Shown here: one piece after another, positions 48,215-59,020 of the stretch
Layout: each line of letters starts with the position of its first letter
Position numbering within the stretch: position 1 is the first letter of the stretch
Origin: Polytrichum commune
Taxonomy: Eukaryota; Streptophyta; Polytrichopsida; Polytrichales; Polytrichaceae
NCBI GenBank assembly: GCA_950295325.1
Contig: OX485808.1
Span: forward strand, 25,872,527-25,936,526
Direction: 5' to 3'
DNA length: 64,000 nucleotides
Translations under genes and position numbers: made by a program
The notes under the pieces: generated by a model
What the model was told of the DNA's origin: nothing
Database searches by the model: none
Seen by the model: the letters and a program-made list of their open reading frames with translations, nothing else

Positions 48215-50150
48215 ACGTAGAGCCTGGTCTCAGAAACAAGAGGCATCTGACAAAAGCTTATAAATGAATGGTGTCTAACAAGTGTTCAAGCTTCCATTCA
48301 GCACATTTTGGGTTTAAGGTTAAGGTTTAAGGTGTTTCTTATTGAGTATCTTTGTGAACCTAGTTGTTGAGTTTTACCTTTTGATTAATGTCTCAGGTCT
48401 GAGTAATTCAGGTGCAGTGCTTTCTGAAATGTAGAAAATTATTATCAGTCTAAACACAATGATGAGACTCAACTTTAGTTGCGAGGATTGGAGGTGGTGC
48501 ACCCTACCAGCTGCAACAGTCGAAGAATTATTCAGAGTTGGGCTAAATTAATTTCATACACTCATCATGTGTACTCAAAGGAAGACTTCAGTCCGGACTG
48601 TTCAGATTGATTGGCTATGTTCAGCATGTGGGTATGGGTTACCTAGCTGCTGGATTCAGAAATTCTATCTGCATTCTGTCTTGTTCACGGGGAGAATCTG
48701 TTTAACCATGTCATGTGAGAGGCATTGAAATTTGCTTTGTAGGAATACTGTTTTTTGCACCTAACAATGGTAGAACACGGGTTTTCCTCAAAGTGAGAAC
48801 AACCTGTACAATTGTTGACAGTCTTCTTTTCAAACAAGAGATAGTATGCAAGTATAAGAAAAATGATCCCAACACATGGATATCCATCCCTCTCTAGCAT
48901 GTGAGAAGAATAACCAACTGGAAAAGAACACACCATGATTAGTTTATTGCTACAGGGTGGTTGCGCTCTCTCTCTCTCTCTCTCGATGGATTTTTTCCTC
49001 TGATACAGGAACTCAATGAGTTAGAGCCTTCCACCGATCCATACGTTCATCACTGCACCATTGATACCTAGTTCAGGAAGCTGGTGAAGATTCTAGCCAT
49101 TTGATTCAGACTTATGGATTCAAGATCAGCTTAAGCAATTATAAGAAGGGTTGGAATCTATTTTGTTGTTTTGTGACGATAATTATGAGCTTGCACAGTG
49201 AAGAAGAACATAGAGCTAGGTCTTACAAACAAAAGCATCAATCTGACAAAATCTTGTGAATGTATGCATGGATGGTGTCTAACATGTGTTCAAGCTTTCG
49301 CTCAGCAAGTTGAGGGTTGACTGTGGCCATGCTTCGAATTATGTATCTTTTTGAAGCTTGGACCGATTGTCCAGTACCTTTCGAAGATACGAATTTTGAG
49401 TTATACCTTTTGATTCTGCCTCATCTTTAGGTTAATGTCTGATTGTTTTGAGAGTGGGATGCATATGAAGGCAACCAGATGTGATTCACAAATTTCGGTG
49501 CAGTGTGCTCATTGAAATGTAGAAGAAAAAAACAGCCAAAAATACACTGATGTAACTCAATTTAGTAGCGAGGATTGGAGGTGCACCCTACTGTATGGGA
49601 CAGCTGCAAAGTCGAAGAATCCTGAGGTGGGTTAATCTCATATCCTATATACTAACAGGAAAAAATTCGGTTAGAGTCAGTCTAATTGACTATGTTCACA
49701 TCATGTGGGTATGGGTTAACTATCTTCTGGATTAAGAAATTCTATCCACATTTTGTCTTGTTCAAGGGGAGAATTTTCTTAACGATGTCATATTAAAGGC
49801 GTTAAATTATGCACTGTAGAAACACTGTTCTTTGCATCATCATACATAGAACATGGTGTATTTTAGGAAAAAAATGAGAACAACATGTATCTTCTGTCTT
49901 CATAGCCACCAGCACAAGGATTTCCACCTCTGACATGTGAGAAGTTCCTTGTAATTTCACAGTGAATTTGTGTTTTTTCTGATACATACATTCGTCACTG
50001 CAACCTTGATACCTAATTTAGTAGGAAGGTAAAGATTCTAACGCCATTTGATCAATTCAGAAATGCGGATTCAAAATGAGCGTTAAGCAATTGGAAGGGG
50101 TGCAGATGTGTTGTCTTTGAGATGATGATAATGAGCTTGCACGGGTGAAG
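48215..50150 (+). repeat. Tandem duplication, period about 1.09 kb
   Basis: Two long units follow each other: GAAATGTAGAA at 48426 recurs at 49514, GCGAGGATTGGAGGTG and CATGTGGGTATGGGTTA recur at matching offsets, and TTCATCACTGCACCATTGATACC recurs as a close variant. The copies differ by many substitutions and indels, so the event is old. No coding frame is conserved between copies. Confidence 0.8.
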
Positions 50151-50448
50151 CTGGAGATATTTGTGGTCGTTTCAAGCTTGGAGGTGAACCTCAGAGATCT
50201 TTTGAAGATTTGTTCCAGGGATGGCGTTGGATTGCTGAAATTTTTATATGGATGGCTGATTTCTTTTAAAGGTTTATTTTTTTGTGCAGAGCTAGGCGGA
50301 GGTGTTTCTATTTGCCTTACAGGTTGCGAGTCTGTCTTGACAGGAGCAGCAGCGTTTGACGTTTGAGGTTTGAGGTTTGAGGCTTAAGCTTTGGGGTTTA
50401 AGGTTTGTCACTGTGTGTTTGAGTGCAAGATTCACGAAATTTTTGAAG

Positions 50449-52858
50449 ATGGGGGATCACAGGCATGTAATACGTATTCTGTTCGTCCTCAGGATGAAAG
50501 CGGATGTAATGACTCCGCACTCCACGGTAGGCTCAAATCGGGAGGTTATTAAATCCCAACCTGAAGAAGTGGTTACGAAGGTAGTGGGACTCGAGGCCGA
50601 TGCAATGTCTCCAAACTCCACAGTAAGCCTAAATCAGGAGCTTATGAATTCCCAACCTGAAGCAATAGTTTACAAAGGAAGCGAAGCTCGAGGGGCTCGA
50701 ACTAGACGGAGTTAATTTCGAGGTGATGACACGGGAGAAGAAACAGACAGGTAATTTATTACCATCAGCCAACTCAGCCAACTCGGAGAAAGAGATGACC
50801 ACAAGTATTACATGTAAATCTTCCACCCAAACACACTGTGACTACAAACGCATTCGTCCTCAAGCATCTCTGGAATTTAAAGGCACGACAACAACAACAC
50901 CGCGCAAAGATTTTGTGGCACGGACGACTGCTGGAGCTGTTATTAAAACATCCGAACCAAATTTGGCAGGGTCAATGTCCACAGAAATTCTGGCAATGAC
51001 ACAGACTGTACATGTGGTATGTGTGCCTAAAAGGGACACTTACGGAAACTCTTGCCCATAGATCTGGAAAACTTTGAAGATTGTTAGTTTTGAGGACCAC
51101 GTACCTGACAACATCGTTGACTAAGAATGTATGTTCTGAGAAATCGACGGCGTGTGAGGTAAACATTGATGAGAAGGTTGTGCAGGTGGAAATTATTAAA
51201 GATGAACCGTCTAATAAGCTCTGGCTTGTAGAATTTAAAGATCAGCATCCTCAGTAGCACAATCAGAAGATTGCACAAGCCTGACCAGGACACAACCTTT
51301 CATCGGTATTATTGTAACCTGTCGATTGTATATTGTAAAAGATATACACAAACAAATGACATTGAGATGATAGCTTCCAGGCCTCATTTCTCCATTACAT
51401 GCTTCCATGCTGACGACCAGTTGCAGCTTGTGATGTCATCTTCTCATCTTCAGGCGGTGCAGAATCGAGTACTGAAATTGGACTTGCACGAGAAATGGGA
51501 ACCCTGATAAGTATCTTGTTAAGTGTCAGAGGCAGATGAGCTACTTTGAAGAAGAGACTCGAAGTGGTTAGTCTTTATTATGAACATTCATATAAATTCA
51601 TTCCTAGGATGGCAAGTCTCTCTCTCCCCTTACATAAATTGTTTCAAAAACATTTCCTGATGCTACTAATGTATTGATGTTTTGTTCTTTTACAAAGAAG
51701 AACAACATGCTTGGACAGAGAATTGACATGAATCAATTGATGGTATTTGTGTGTTAATTAGAAAAGGGTTTGCACTTTCATTGTCTTTCTAATTGACACT
51801 AATTAGAGGCAGTTTTTTTTTTAAAGCAAGGTCACTATCCAGACTCACCCTCTGATTATCTTTTTTCACTTCTAAAATTTCTTAAGACTCCATATACATT
51901 TAGGGTTTAGGGTGTAGGTTGTAGGGTTTAGGACAATGTCTAAGACACCTAAACTGTAAAAATATTCGAAAGAAGGTAAGCAGGCCTTAAATGGACACTT
52001 TTAGCTCTGCACGCACTTCTCTTATGATGCAAAACACGCAATTATTGCGAGATCATTGCCAGTTCCATATCGTGTTCAAAGCCGTTTTCCTCATAATGTT
52101 TGGAGCTCATACGAGTATTCATTATTAAAATGAAGATATTCTAGGTCATTAAATGATCATATTGTACTGCAACAGATGAAGTTCTTGTAAATGGTAATGA
52201 TCTTGTACTGTGCTTTTTAACTTCCAGAACATTATGTGCAGATATCTTATTTGAATCACACGAGCTGGAGGTTTCCCCAAAATTACCAGACTTCCAGCTC
52301 ATCAGAATACAACAAATGAGTATGTTTCTGGGGACTGGGACTATGTCGAATATGAAGCCAAACTCTGCGAAGGGCTTTTACAGGTTATTCAGTCTCCCGG
52401 CATTCTGGGCGGCACAATGAAGATTGTTGTCAGGATTGGAAAATGTTTAATGGAGACCAAATCTCTCAAAGAGTTACAGGAGAATTGGAGGAGCTTAATA
52501 CTATAAGCCTCTCCATTCCTACCATTCAGAGGGTTATTAAGAGCAAGAATTTGAGGCACCAGTTTGTTGTAGACAATGTCACCCAAACAACACCCGGACC
52601 CTGAAAAAGTACTTCAGAGAACAGAGCAACCTGAAAACGTATGAAGTCCATGGGTTGGCGTTTCATAAAATTGTTGTTTATTTTGCTGACAAAAAGTATC
52701 GAGGTTCGAGTAACTCCAGAAGATTTCCACATGTCCATGTGCTTCAACCTACAGGACCTCTTGATGGCTGAAAGGTTGTCCCAAATCGAGTGCATCTTGA
52801 ATTGTGTGGACTACTTTCAGGTAACAAATGAGCCGCAATATATATCTCCTCAATAAGA
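50449..52858 (+). pseudogene. Broken protein-coding gene of unknown family
   Basis: Successive plus-strand segments look like decayed coding sequence. The first, 50449-50715, starts MGDHRHVI and has a 32-codon duplication (ADVMTPHSTV / ADAMSPNSTV, 96 bp apart). A frame change near 50690 leads into EGLELDGVNFEVM (to 51061). Next come 51078-51257 (VNIDEKVVQVEIIKDEPSNK), a segment ending 51507, 52255-52506 (GDWDYVEYEAKLCEGLL, GGTMKIVVRIG), a frame change to LNTISLSIPTIQRVI (stop 52604), another to LKKYFREQSNLKTYEVHG, and another to the end. The frame changes fall inside apparently continuous sequence, so they look like indels. Some joins could be introns. WDYVEYEAKL recalls uncharacterised plant proteins, but I cannot name the family. 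Confidence 0.55.
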
Positions 52859-54304
52859 TTCATGTAATGAGGTTATGAGTTTTGTATTAGAACTACTTAT
52901 GGATGAGGCATGGAGAAATCTAAGGTATATGGGCCTTGCATGGTCATTCTTTTTAATTGGACAGTTAACTTGATATGCAAGGCTTTTACTTAAGAATGGA
53001 CACACAAAAAAAATACATATGTCACAATTAGATTGGACTATGTGCTCAAAATATATTAAGCATTCTAAGTTCAATTGTTAACAAGGGTGTGAGGGTCTAA
53101 GTGGTTTTTTAAAGAAAAAGAGAATCTTCACTTTGACTTATTATTACTTTGCATTTCAATCTCAATTCTGAAACTTGAGATGGCAATCTTCGTGATTCGC
53201 AATTGCCACCCAAATGAGACAGTGTTTGCTTCAATGCAACAGCCTAAGATGTCATTGCAATTGGAAGTACTCACAATAGGGCCGCATTCCTAATTGATAG
53301 GGCTCAGGATTGGTCTCATCCAGTTGGCAATAGCGTACCACAAAGATTGTGAAATTTTCAAGTTTTAGAGAATTGGAGTAGAGATGCAAAAGTTATGAGT
53401 TGTCAAAGTGAAGATTCTCATTCATATGTAAGTGATCGCATAGGCCCTCCCAATTTTCTTTACCAGTGAACCTTGAATGATGTTTATATTCTGAGCACAT
53501 AGTCCAATCTCAACACATAACACGTGTCCTTTGGGTATGGGTATCCGTTCTTGACTTAATATATACCACTCAAATAAAGGCGGCCAATTAAGAAGAGTGA
53601 CCACATAAGGCCCCAGAAACAAGCTTATGTTCTCATGAAAAACTATTCCAATTGTTGTAAGAGTTTGAGGTGTGCATTACATGTATCATATTTCTGTTGA
53701 TTCCATGCTTGTATTGATTAAGCTTGTCATCGAATTTGGGTGTTTACATTTTCAGGTACTGTCAGTTGATTACAATGCAACCACACAAAAGATTCATAAA
53801 AATTACTGGAAGATGTTACGTTTGGTGCTCCCCTACAGGCAGAGGCAACCCGCAACACAAGGAGCCCCGGAGGCCTTCCCCACTTGGGAAAGTGGCATGG
53901 TTTCCCATGTGAAAAGGGGGCCAGAAGACTAGAGATCCTTCCCATGTGGGGAACGGCAAAAATGGGAAATTTTGAGCATTCCCCACATGGTCAGAAGGGG
54001 AAGTTCCCCACATGGTAATAATTGCAGGAAAAAAAAAATCCAGCATTCTACGGACGACTTTCATCCACCATACCGAGGATGATGTTACCAAATTTTCGTC
54101 CAAGAATGCAGATGATTTTCATCCATACAACGTTGCAGTGTGCACCACTTTTCATCTGTAGGGATGTGTGTAAACATAAGCCGTTGCAAAGTAAAATAAA
54201 CATTTTTTTCTTTATTTTTGCTTACATAATAAAATATGTACATTCAGGATGCACTTGCCATGCATTTGACCTAGCCACTCCCAACCGGTTGCAACAATTT
54301 CGGA
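52859..54304. other. No supported gene
   Basis: The stretch 53865-54020 carries several GTGGGGAA / TTCCCCACATGG inverted words that would fold back on themselves. They produce short mirrored frames. Nothing else is recognisable. Confidence 0.5.
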
Positions 54305-54440
54305 GGTCACTTCTAACCGCCTCAGACAATTTCAAAGGCCACTTCTAACAAGGTCCGACAATTTTAGAGGCCACTATTAACAACCTCCGCCAATTACGGA
54401 TGCCACCTCTAACATGCTCCGACAATTTTGATAGCCACTC
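54305..54440 (+). repeat. Tandem repeat, period 32 bp, about four copies
   Basis: GGTCAC/GGCCAC at 54305, 54337, 54369 and, varied, 54401 and 54433 marks exact 32-bp spacing. The unit resembles GGCCACTTCTAACANNNTCC followed by GACAATTTTA. Confidence 0.85.
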
Positions 54441-54845
54441 TATCCATGCTTCACAACGTAACAAAACACCAACCGCACTCGCTTCATTTCAACACAGTCC
54501 ACAGCAACCGGTTCTCAAGCATTTCCTTCCACTGGCACTGCTGCTGCAACAACTTGTGCACCCATGTCATCATGGGCCTGGGGGAGGTTCTTCACATTGG
54601 GTTTACAGTATGTGAACAGCCAATCACCTGAACAACAAGGAGTCGAGCAATTCTTGAGCTATAGGGAAGGCAATGATCAATTTGTGGTGCCATCCTGTGG
54701 GAATGTGGTCAACTTCCAAGCTAGCTATTATTGCTCTTCTTGCTAAAAGTTGCACTGTGTAAGAGGCACTAAACATGTACAGAGTCGGGGAGTAGAGCAA
54801 CAACGAAAAACCTGCATCGGCAATATGTGAAGAATCAGAACCAGT
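54441..54845. other. Probable 3' flank of the MORC-type gene
   Basis: Short plus-strand frames here have no motif. The region next to 54845 should hold the 3' UTR of the minus-strand gene. No poly(A) signal could be assigned with confidence. Confidence 0.4.
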
Positions 54846-55611
54846 TCAAACAAACACACGTTCAACTTTTTGAATTCCATCCCGTTTAAGAGCCACAGCA
54901 ACAACATCTTCTGTAGGCTTCACCTCTGACATCATGCAGTTGCCATTGAATGGTTCCCTAAAACAAAACCTGCAATACATCAACACTGTTGACAAGTGTA
55001 GGAGCTTCCACCCTTGAGGAGATATTCTACATGAAATATGTATATGTTGAAAGCAATTTTTGGTAGGGGTAGCTCAGTGTCTGAATACTGCAGAAATTGG
55101 ACTGCATCATGCACATCAAAAAGGATACACTTACCAGACACCTAAGACAAGGTTTGCATTCCAATCCATGCACTTGTTGCACTGCACCCATTGGTCATCC
55201 ATATGGAATTGTTCCTCCTTCAGCAAATCTTCCAACTTCATCACTCCATACTGGTCAAAATTTTCATCCCAATGGTAGTCAAACGTCTCACCCAGCCACT
55301 TTTCCAACTTCGAGAACCGGTCATTGTCTGTGAAGCCTTCTTTGTTATTTAGAACCCCTACTTTTCCATTGCCAAAGTCCTGCACTCCACACATCGTCAT
55401 CAGACAAATTTTGAAAACCCCTGCCTGCAAGAAATGGGGCATTGGAATCTTTGGTCATGTTGATGCACAGGTAATGCACCCAAAAGAACTAATGATTGAG
55501 GTGTGGTCAGAAGGAATAATTACCATGACATGCATCTGTAACATCAATAACACCAATAATGCCACAGCCAATGTCCACACTGTGCACCATTGTGCCCACC
55601 CTCCGATATGC
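54846..55611 (-). CDS. MORC-type ATPase with CW zinc finger, 3' exons (partial)
   Basis: MORC proteins are nuclear GHKL ATPases acting in chromatin compaction; the CW finger binds methylated histone H3K4. Three minus-strand exons join in phase at GT-AG introns: 55524-55611, 55135-55420 and 54846-54969 (TGA). The first reads AYRRVGTMVHS...GIIGVIDV, matching the AYxKVG...GVxGxI end of the S5 module. The second carries NNKEGF, as in the NKQDF element, a LEKWLGETFDYHWDENFD stretch, and starts the finger (DDQWVQCNKCMDW). The third completes it (GVWFCFREPFNGNC). The four Cys and the Trp residues of a CW finger are therefore present across one splice junction. The protein ends 26 residues after the finger. 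The GHKL motifs were not found, so the 5' exons lie in long introns upstream or beyond the window. Confidence 0.8.
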
Positions 55612-55937
55612 CTGCAATTTCCAACTCAAAGTTTAGCCAAGCTGAAAGCCCCAAAAATGAACTCCTGCATGACTATCTGCGAAGAAGAATAGTCATCCTC
55701 AACACCGTGTACTTGTAACAAATTGGGAGCTCTTCTCAAAGGACCCAGCTTTCAAGATGTTCATCTGATCGTGGTCAACACACACTTGCATTGCATTGGG
55801 AAAAGAAATAGGTTACTGCATAGTCCCCCATACAGAGCCTTTGACTGCAGCCCCCTGCAATAACATTCATCCTATTTCTTATCAACCATGCCCTATTCGA
55901 CCAATTGTACTAGATTGAATAGGTCCCATCCTTACAC

Positions 55938-56116
55938 TCAACACATTCTCCCTTGAAGATTGCAGTGAAGGGGAGGACGAATTCTAGCAAGCATGTGACA
56001 CATTTGATCAGAGGAAAGGATAATAGTAGGTTTTCCCATCCATTCAAAGTCTTCTACGCCTTCAATTGCACTTAAAGGCATGTCTGGTAATGGCCTCCGA
56101 TACAAATCACCACAAT
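55938..56116 (-). CDS. Candidate upstream exon of the MORC-type gene
   Basis: A CAG acceptor precedes an open stretch of about 58 codons reading GDLYRRPLPDMPLSAIEGVE, then DFEWMGKPTIILSSDQMC and MLARIRPPLH, before TGA at 55938. It lies on the right strand and at a plausible distance from the exon at 55611. I see no good donor in frame and cannot match it to a MORC segment, so it may be an exon of this gene, a decayed exon, or chance. A second very short candidate, with acceptor near 55856 and donor GTAACC near 55816 (AVKGSVWGTM), is weaker. Confidence 0.35.
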
Positions 56117-56776
56117 CTGAGGTTTTTCAAAAGGTTCCTTCTAAAGTGCTGGTACAACAATGTCAAGAAATTCCAGTGTCTGACAACAGAACAGACAAAA
56201 ACCATACCTGACCATTCACTCTTGGGAAATCCATGTGCAGCCCTTGACGACCGTGACCATAGGGCTGCGTCGCCTTTCACCTCCTCATGGTCCCAATAAT
56301 AACTTCAGGAGCACTAAGGCATCTTCAACTGAAACGAATATATAAATCAATAAGTCCATATCCGGTGCACTGCGGAAACACTTGTGAGTTGATATATGTC
56401 GACTCTCATTTCCCCTTCAGTAAACAATTTGGAACCCTTCACTCGTCCGCACAATTGGGACATGCACGGGAGTGCTAGCAAAATCCTCACGCACATAGAA
56501 ATACAGTTAAGTTCGAAACCATGTGTTTTTGAATCAACCTCTCAAAGACAATCGAAACCCTTCTGATAACGAAAAACAAAGGTGAATATTTTCAGCCAAT
56601 TAGGCAATCATAACCATGGCCCCCAATTGTACACCATCCATATAGACTGTCGGAAATTGTACAGCTGGGAAAACTACAAAAATGACCAGTAGTAAGGATG
56701 CATGTGCACACTACGGGCAGGTGGGTGCAAGCCTACTCGACAGAACAATATACCTCTACATTTACTTCATGCTTGC
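56117..56776. other. No supported coding sequence
   Basis: Positionally this is probably an intron of a minus-strand gene. The plus-strand frames at 56287-56478 and 56702-56896 have no motif. Confidence 0.4.
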
Positions 56777-57852
56777 TCACTTATCGCCCACCATTTCCGA
56801 ATGCACGTTGATCATGTCCGCGCCTTCATAAAGATCAACACATCTAAGAGCCACCCTTTCCTCCAACGCCCATTTCAAAACAAAGTCCAGCTCTAATAAC
56901 CTGCGTTCTTTGAAACTCATTTTTGCGAAATTTTTTTTCTTGTATCCAGGAATCTGCTTTGCAAATGAAGATATCTCTTTCATCACTTCTACCAAATTAT
57001 CGCAACCCATGGCATACTTCACAATGATTTTCTTCGAAACCTCTGAGAACATGTCAATATCAATATTTAAAATTTCGGATTCGGGATTGATATCCTCCAT
57101 TATTGCATTATGGGCACAACATCCACGTCCTTCCTCTCTCGTTTTCCGTCTAGTTCTTGGCGCTTCTTTTGCATTGCACTTCTCATTGCTCTTCTTCTTC
57201 CGCCTCCCTTCTTGCATGCTCTCTTCACATACATCGTTTACATGCGCACACTGCTCCTCTTCCATACTACATTGCGGTTGCATCTCCTTGCTACGTTGTC
57301 CTTCCACCGAATGTTCTGCACTAATTCATGGCATATCCCTCCCGCATTCAAGAAATTTGTAAGTCTTATGTTTCCCTCTACAACTATATTTTCTTCCTCA
57401 CGAAAACTGTTGTCATGTTCAAGAGGAATCACATCGTCATCAACAACAAGAGGTGCCTTATTCGTTCTTAGACCCTCCAAATTTACAAGCACACCTCGTT
57501 TTCGTTCTTTCTTCAAGTAATTCGCTTTTGTCTGTTTAAAGTATTCATAGATGTCTTCGATTTCCCAGGACATCGTCATAACACTGTAATTGCAATGTAC
57601 GTTATAACGATATAATGTCGACGGTTCAGCGTCCAACTTTTTTTTAATGTAGTTTTTTACCTTTGTCTGTAGTTTTTTGTTGTTTTTAAAATTGCTGTGT
57701 AAAAATCTACGTGCTTTTGCTCCGACAGGATTGAACCATGATTCTCTCACAATTTTCATGTTCTCCAAGTGAGCACGCCAGGCAACGCTATGCTTGTACT
57801 CTCGCAGATACGACTTCTCATATTTTCCATTTCGATCTTTCGTTCTGACCAA
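56777..57852 (-). CDS. Uncharacterised Lys-rich protein, two overlapping frames
   Basis: Two long minus-strand frames overlap by about 70 bp. The upstream one (57852-57238, about 200 codons; first in-frame ATG at the residues MKIVRESWF) is basic, with NFKNNKKLQTKVKNYIKKKL and MSWEIEDIYEYFKQTKANYL. The downstream one (57307-56777, 176 codons; its first codon is GTG, so it is not a natural start) continues charged, with EEGRRKKKSNEK-like stretches, NIDIDMFSEVSKKI and FKERRLLELDFVLKWALEER. Charge and helical character carry across the overlap, so I infer one protein split by a frameshift near 57300, or by a short intron with an AG acceptor near 57318. No known domain is recognised; there is no signal peptide or membrane segment. 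It may lie in the same transcription unit as the MORC exons. Confidence 0.45.
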
Positions 57853-58649
57853 TTTTTATTTGAATATGCGATCGTATGTAGGTGGTGGCATCGCGTCTTC
57901 CTGAGACCATAATTGTCAAAGCTCATCTTATGCATATACATTCACCCATTTCATGATTACGTACAATACACAATTTTTCATAAATATGTCCATTCACATT
58001 CAAATCACAACTTCAGACAATGCAATGCGAACTATAACATTCCGAGGATTTTAGAACACATGATGCAAGAACTTCACCTGCTCCTGTGCACATAGCATAC
58101 GTTATTGGCCTGCTACAACCCCCGTTGTGTCTTCCACACTAACCCCGGGACGCGTCTGTATGGTCCGCCTTCCATTACTTACAGACAAAGATTTTGGGTG
58201 TTCCCATGTGACGTCACCTGTTGTTTTATTGTAATATTATACCTTGCCTGCGCATAGGATTCCAGTGCAATTTGTGATAAAAAACACATTTACAAAATTT
58301 TATGCCTACTTCTATTGCAATCAGATTGTTTTCTGCGTTTGACAATTAACAGTCTCACTAAAATATTTTTCTCACATTTCTTGACTTGATTGTACATCCA
58401 TTGTACATTTCCATTCCGTTGCTAGATCTCTACTTAACGTCACTGTGGGAGGATCTCACTGCACTTCTCTACTTTCCATGTTATAAAAATATATGGTCCC
58501 AGTGGAAGAGTCTGTTGCCATCCTCCACAACGCAATTTTCTCCGCTCCTGACATGTTTCACTTCGCCTGCAACACAGTGATGTCTTCCAAACTGTATGTT
58601 GTTTCCTTCACCCACTTCAATTCGAAATGACCAACATTTTCTTGAATTT
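57853..58649. other. No supported gene
   Basis: This lies between the Lys-rich frame and the exon pair at 58650-59020. Open frames on both strands are short and show no motif. Confidence 0.4.
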
Positions 58650-59020
58650 CTAGCAATTGGTACAAGTACCATCAACCTGTAATAGTGACAGCCTGTTCAG
58701 AAATGCAAAACATGTTAATATGGAATCTCTCAATTGTATATTAAACCAAAAATAAATAGCAGTGCGCTCCAAAATGGAACCCTTGCAGCAACTTTGTATG
58801 TGCTCATTTACTTGAGAAATGTTAAGACAATCTTGCTCACCCTGTATTTCGAGAACTTCATAGTCCCCATTGCCTTCCGTTTGTCGCCAATCACAAGGTG
58901 CACTATGTGAATAACCCGTTTGCGAACTGTGCTAAGCGCATCCAACTTCTTTTGAGGCTCGGCATTCCGTATTGTAGCCTCTTCATAATTCAATTTCAGA
59001 TCATGCAGTTGTACTTGCAC
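58650..59020 (-). CDS. Last two exons of an unidentified gene
   Basis: A well-defined exon spans 58841-59020: a pyrimidine-rich CAG acceptor, 60 open codons in phase 0, and a GTGAGC donor. It encodes a charged, probably helical stretch (LHDLKLNYEEATIRNAEPQK, then VRKRVIHIVHLVIGDKRKAM). The next acceptor (CTATTACAG at 58677) joins in phase to a short exon ending at TAG (58650-58676, VDGTCTNC). Reading that exon in another frame gives a longer frame down to 58481, but it would require a different donor. Upstream exons were not found. I do not recognise the family. Confidence 0.5.

Noticed and set aside
51898-51935. Telomere-like TTTAGGG words
   Set aside because: Only a few imperfect copies occur, too few for an interstitial telomeric array.
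55324-55692. Plus-strand 122-codon frame
   Set aside because: It is antisense to two spliced exons of the MORC-type gene and has no motif.
58481-58675. Continuation of the 58841-59020 exon into a 64-codon frame
   Set aside because: It needs a donor that is not GT. The GTGAGC donor in phase 0 leads to a short exon with an early stop instead.
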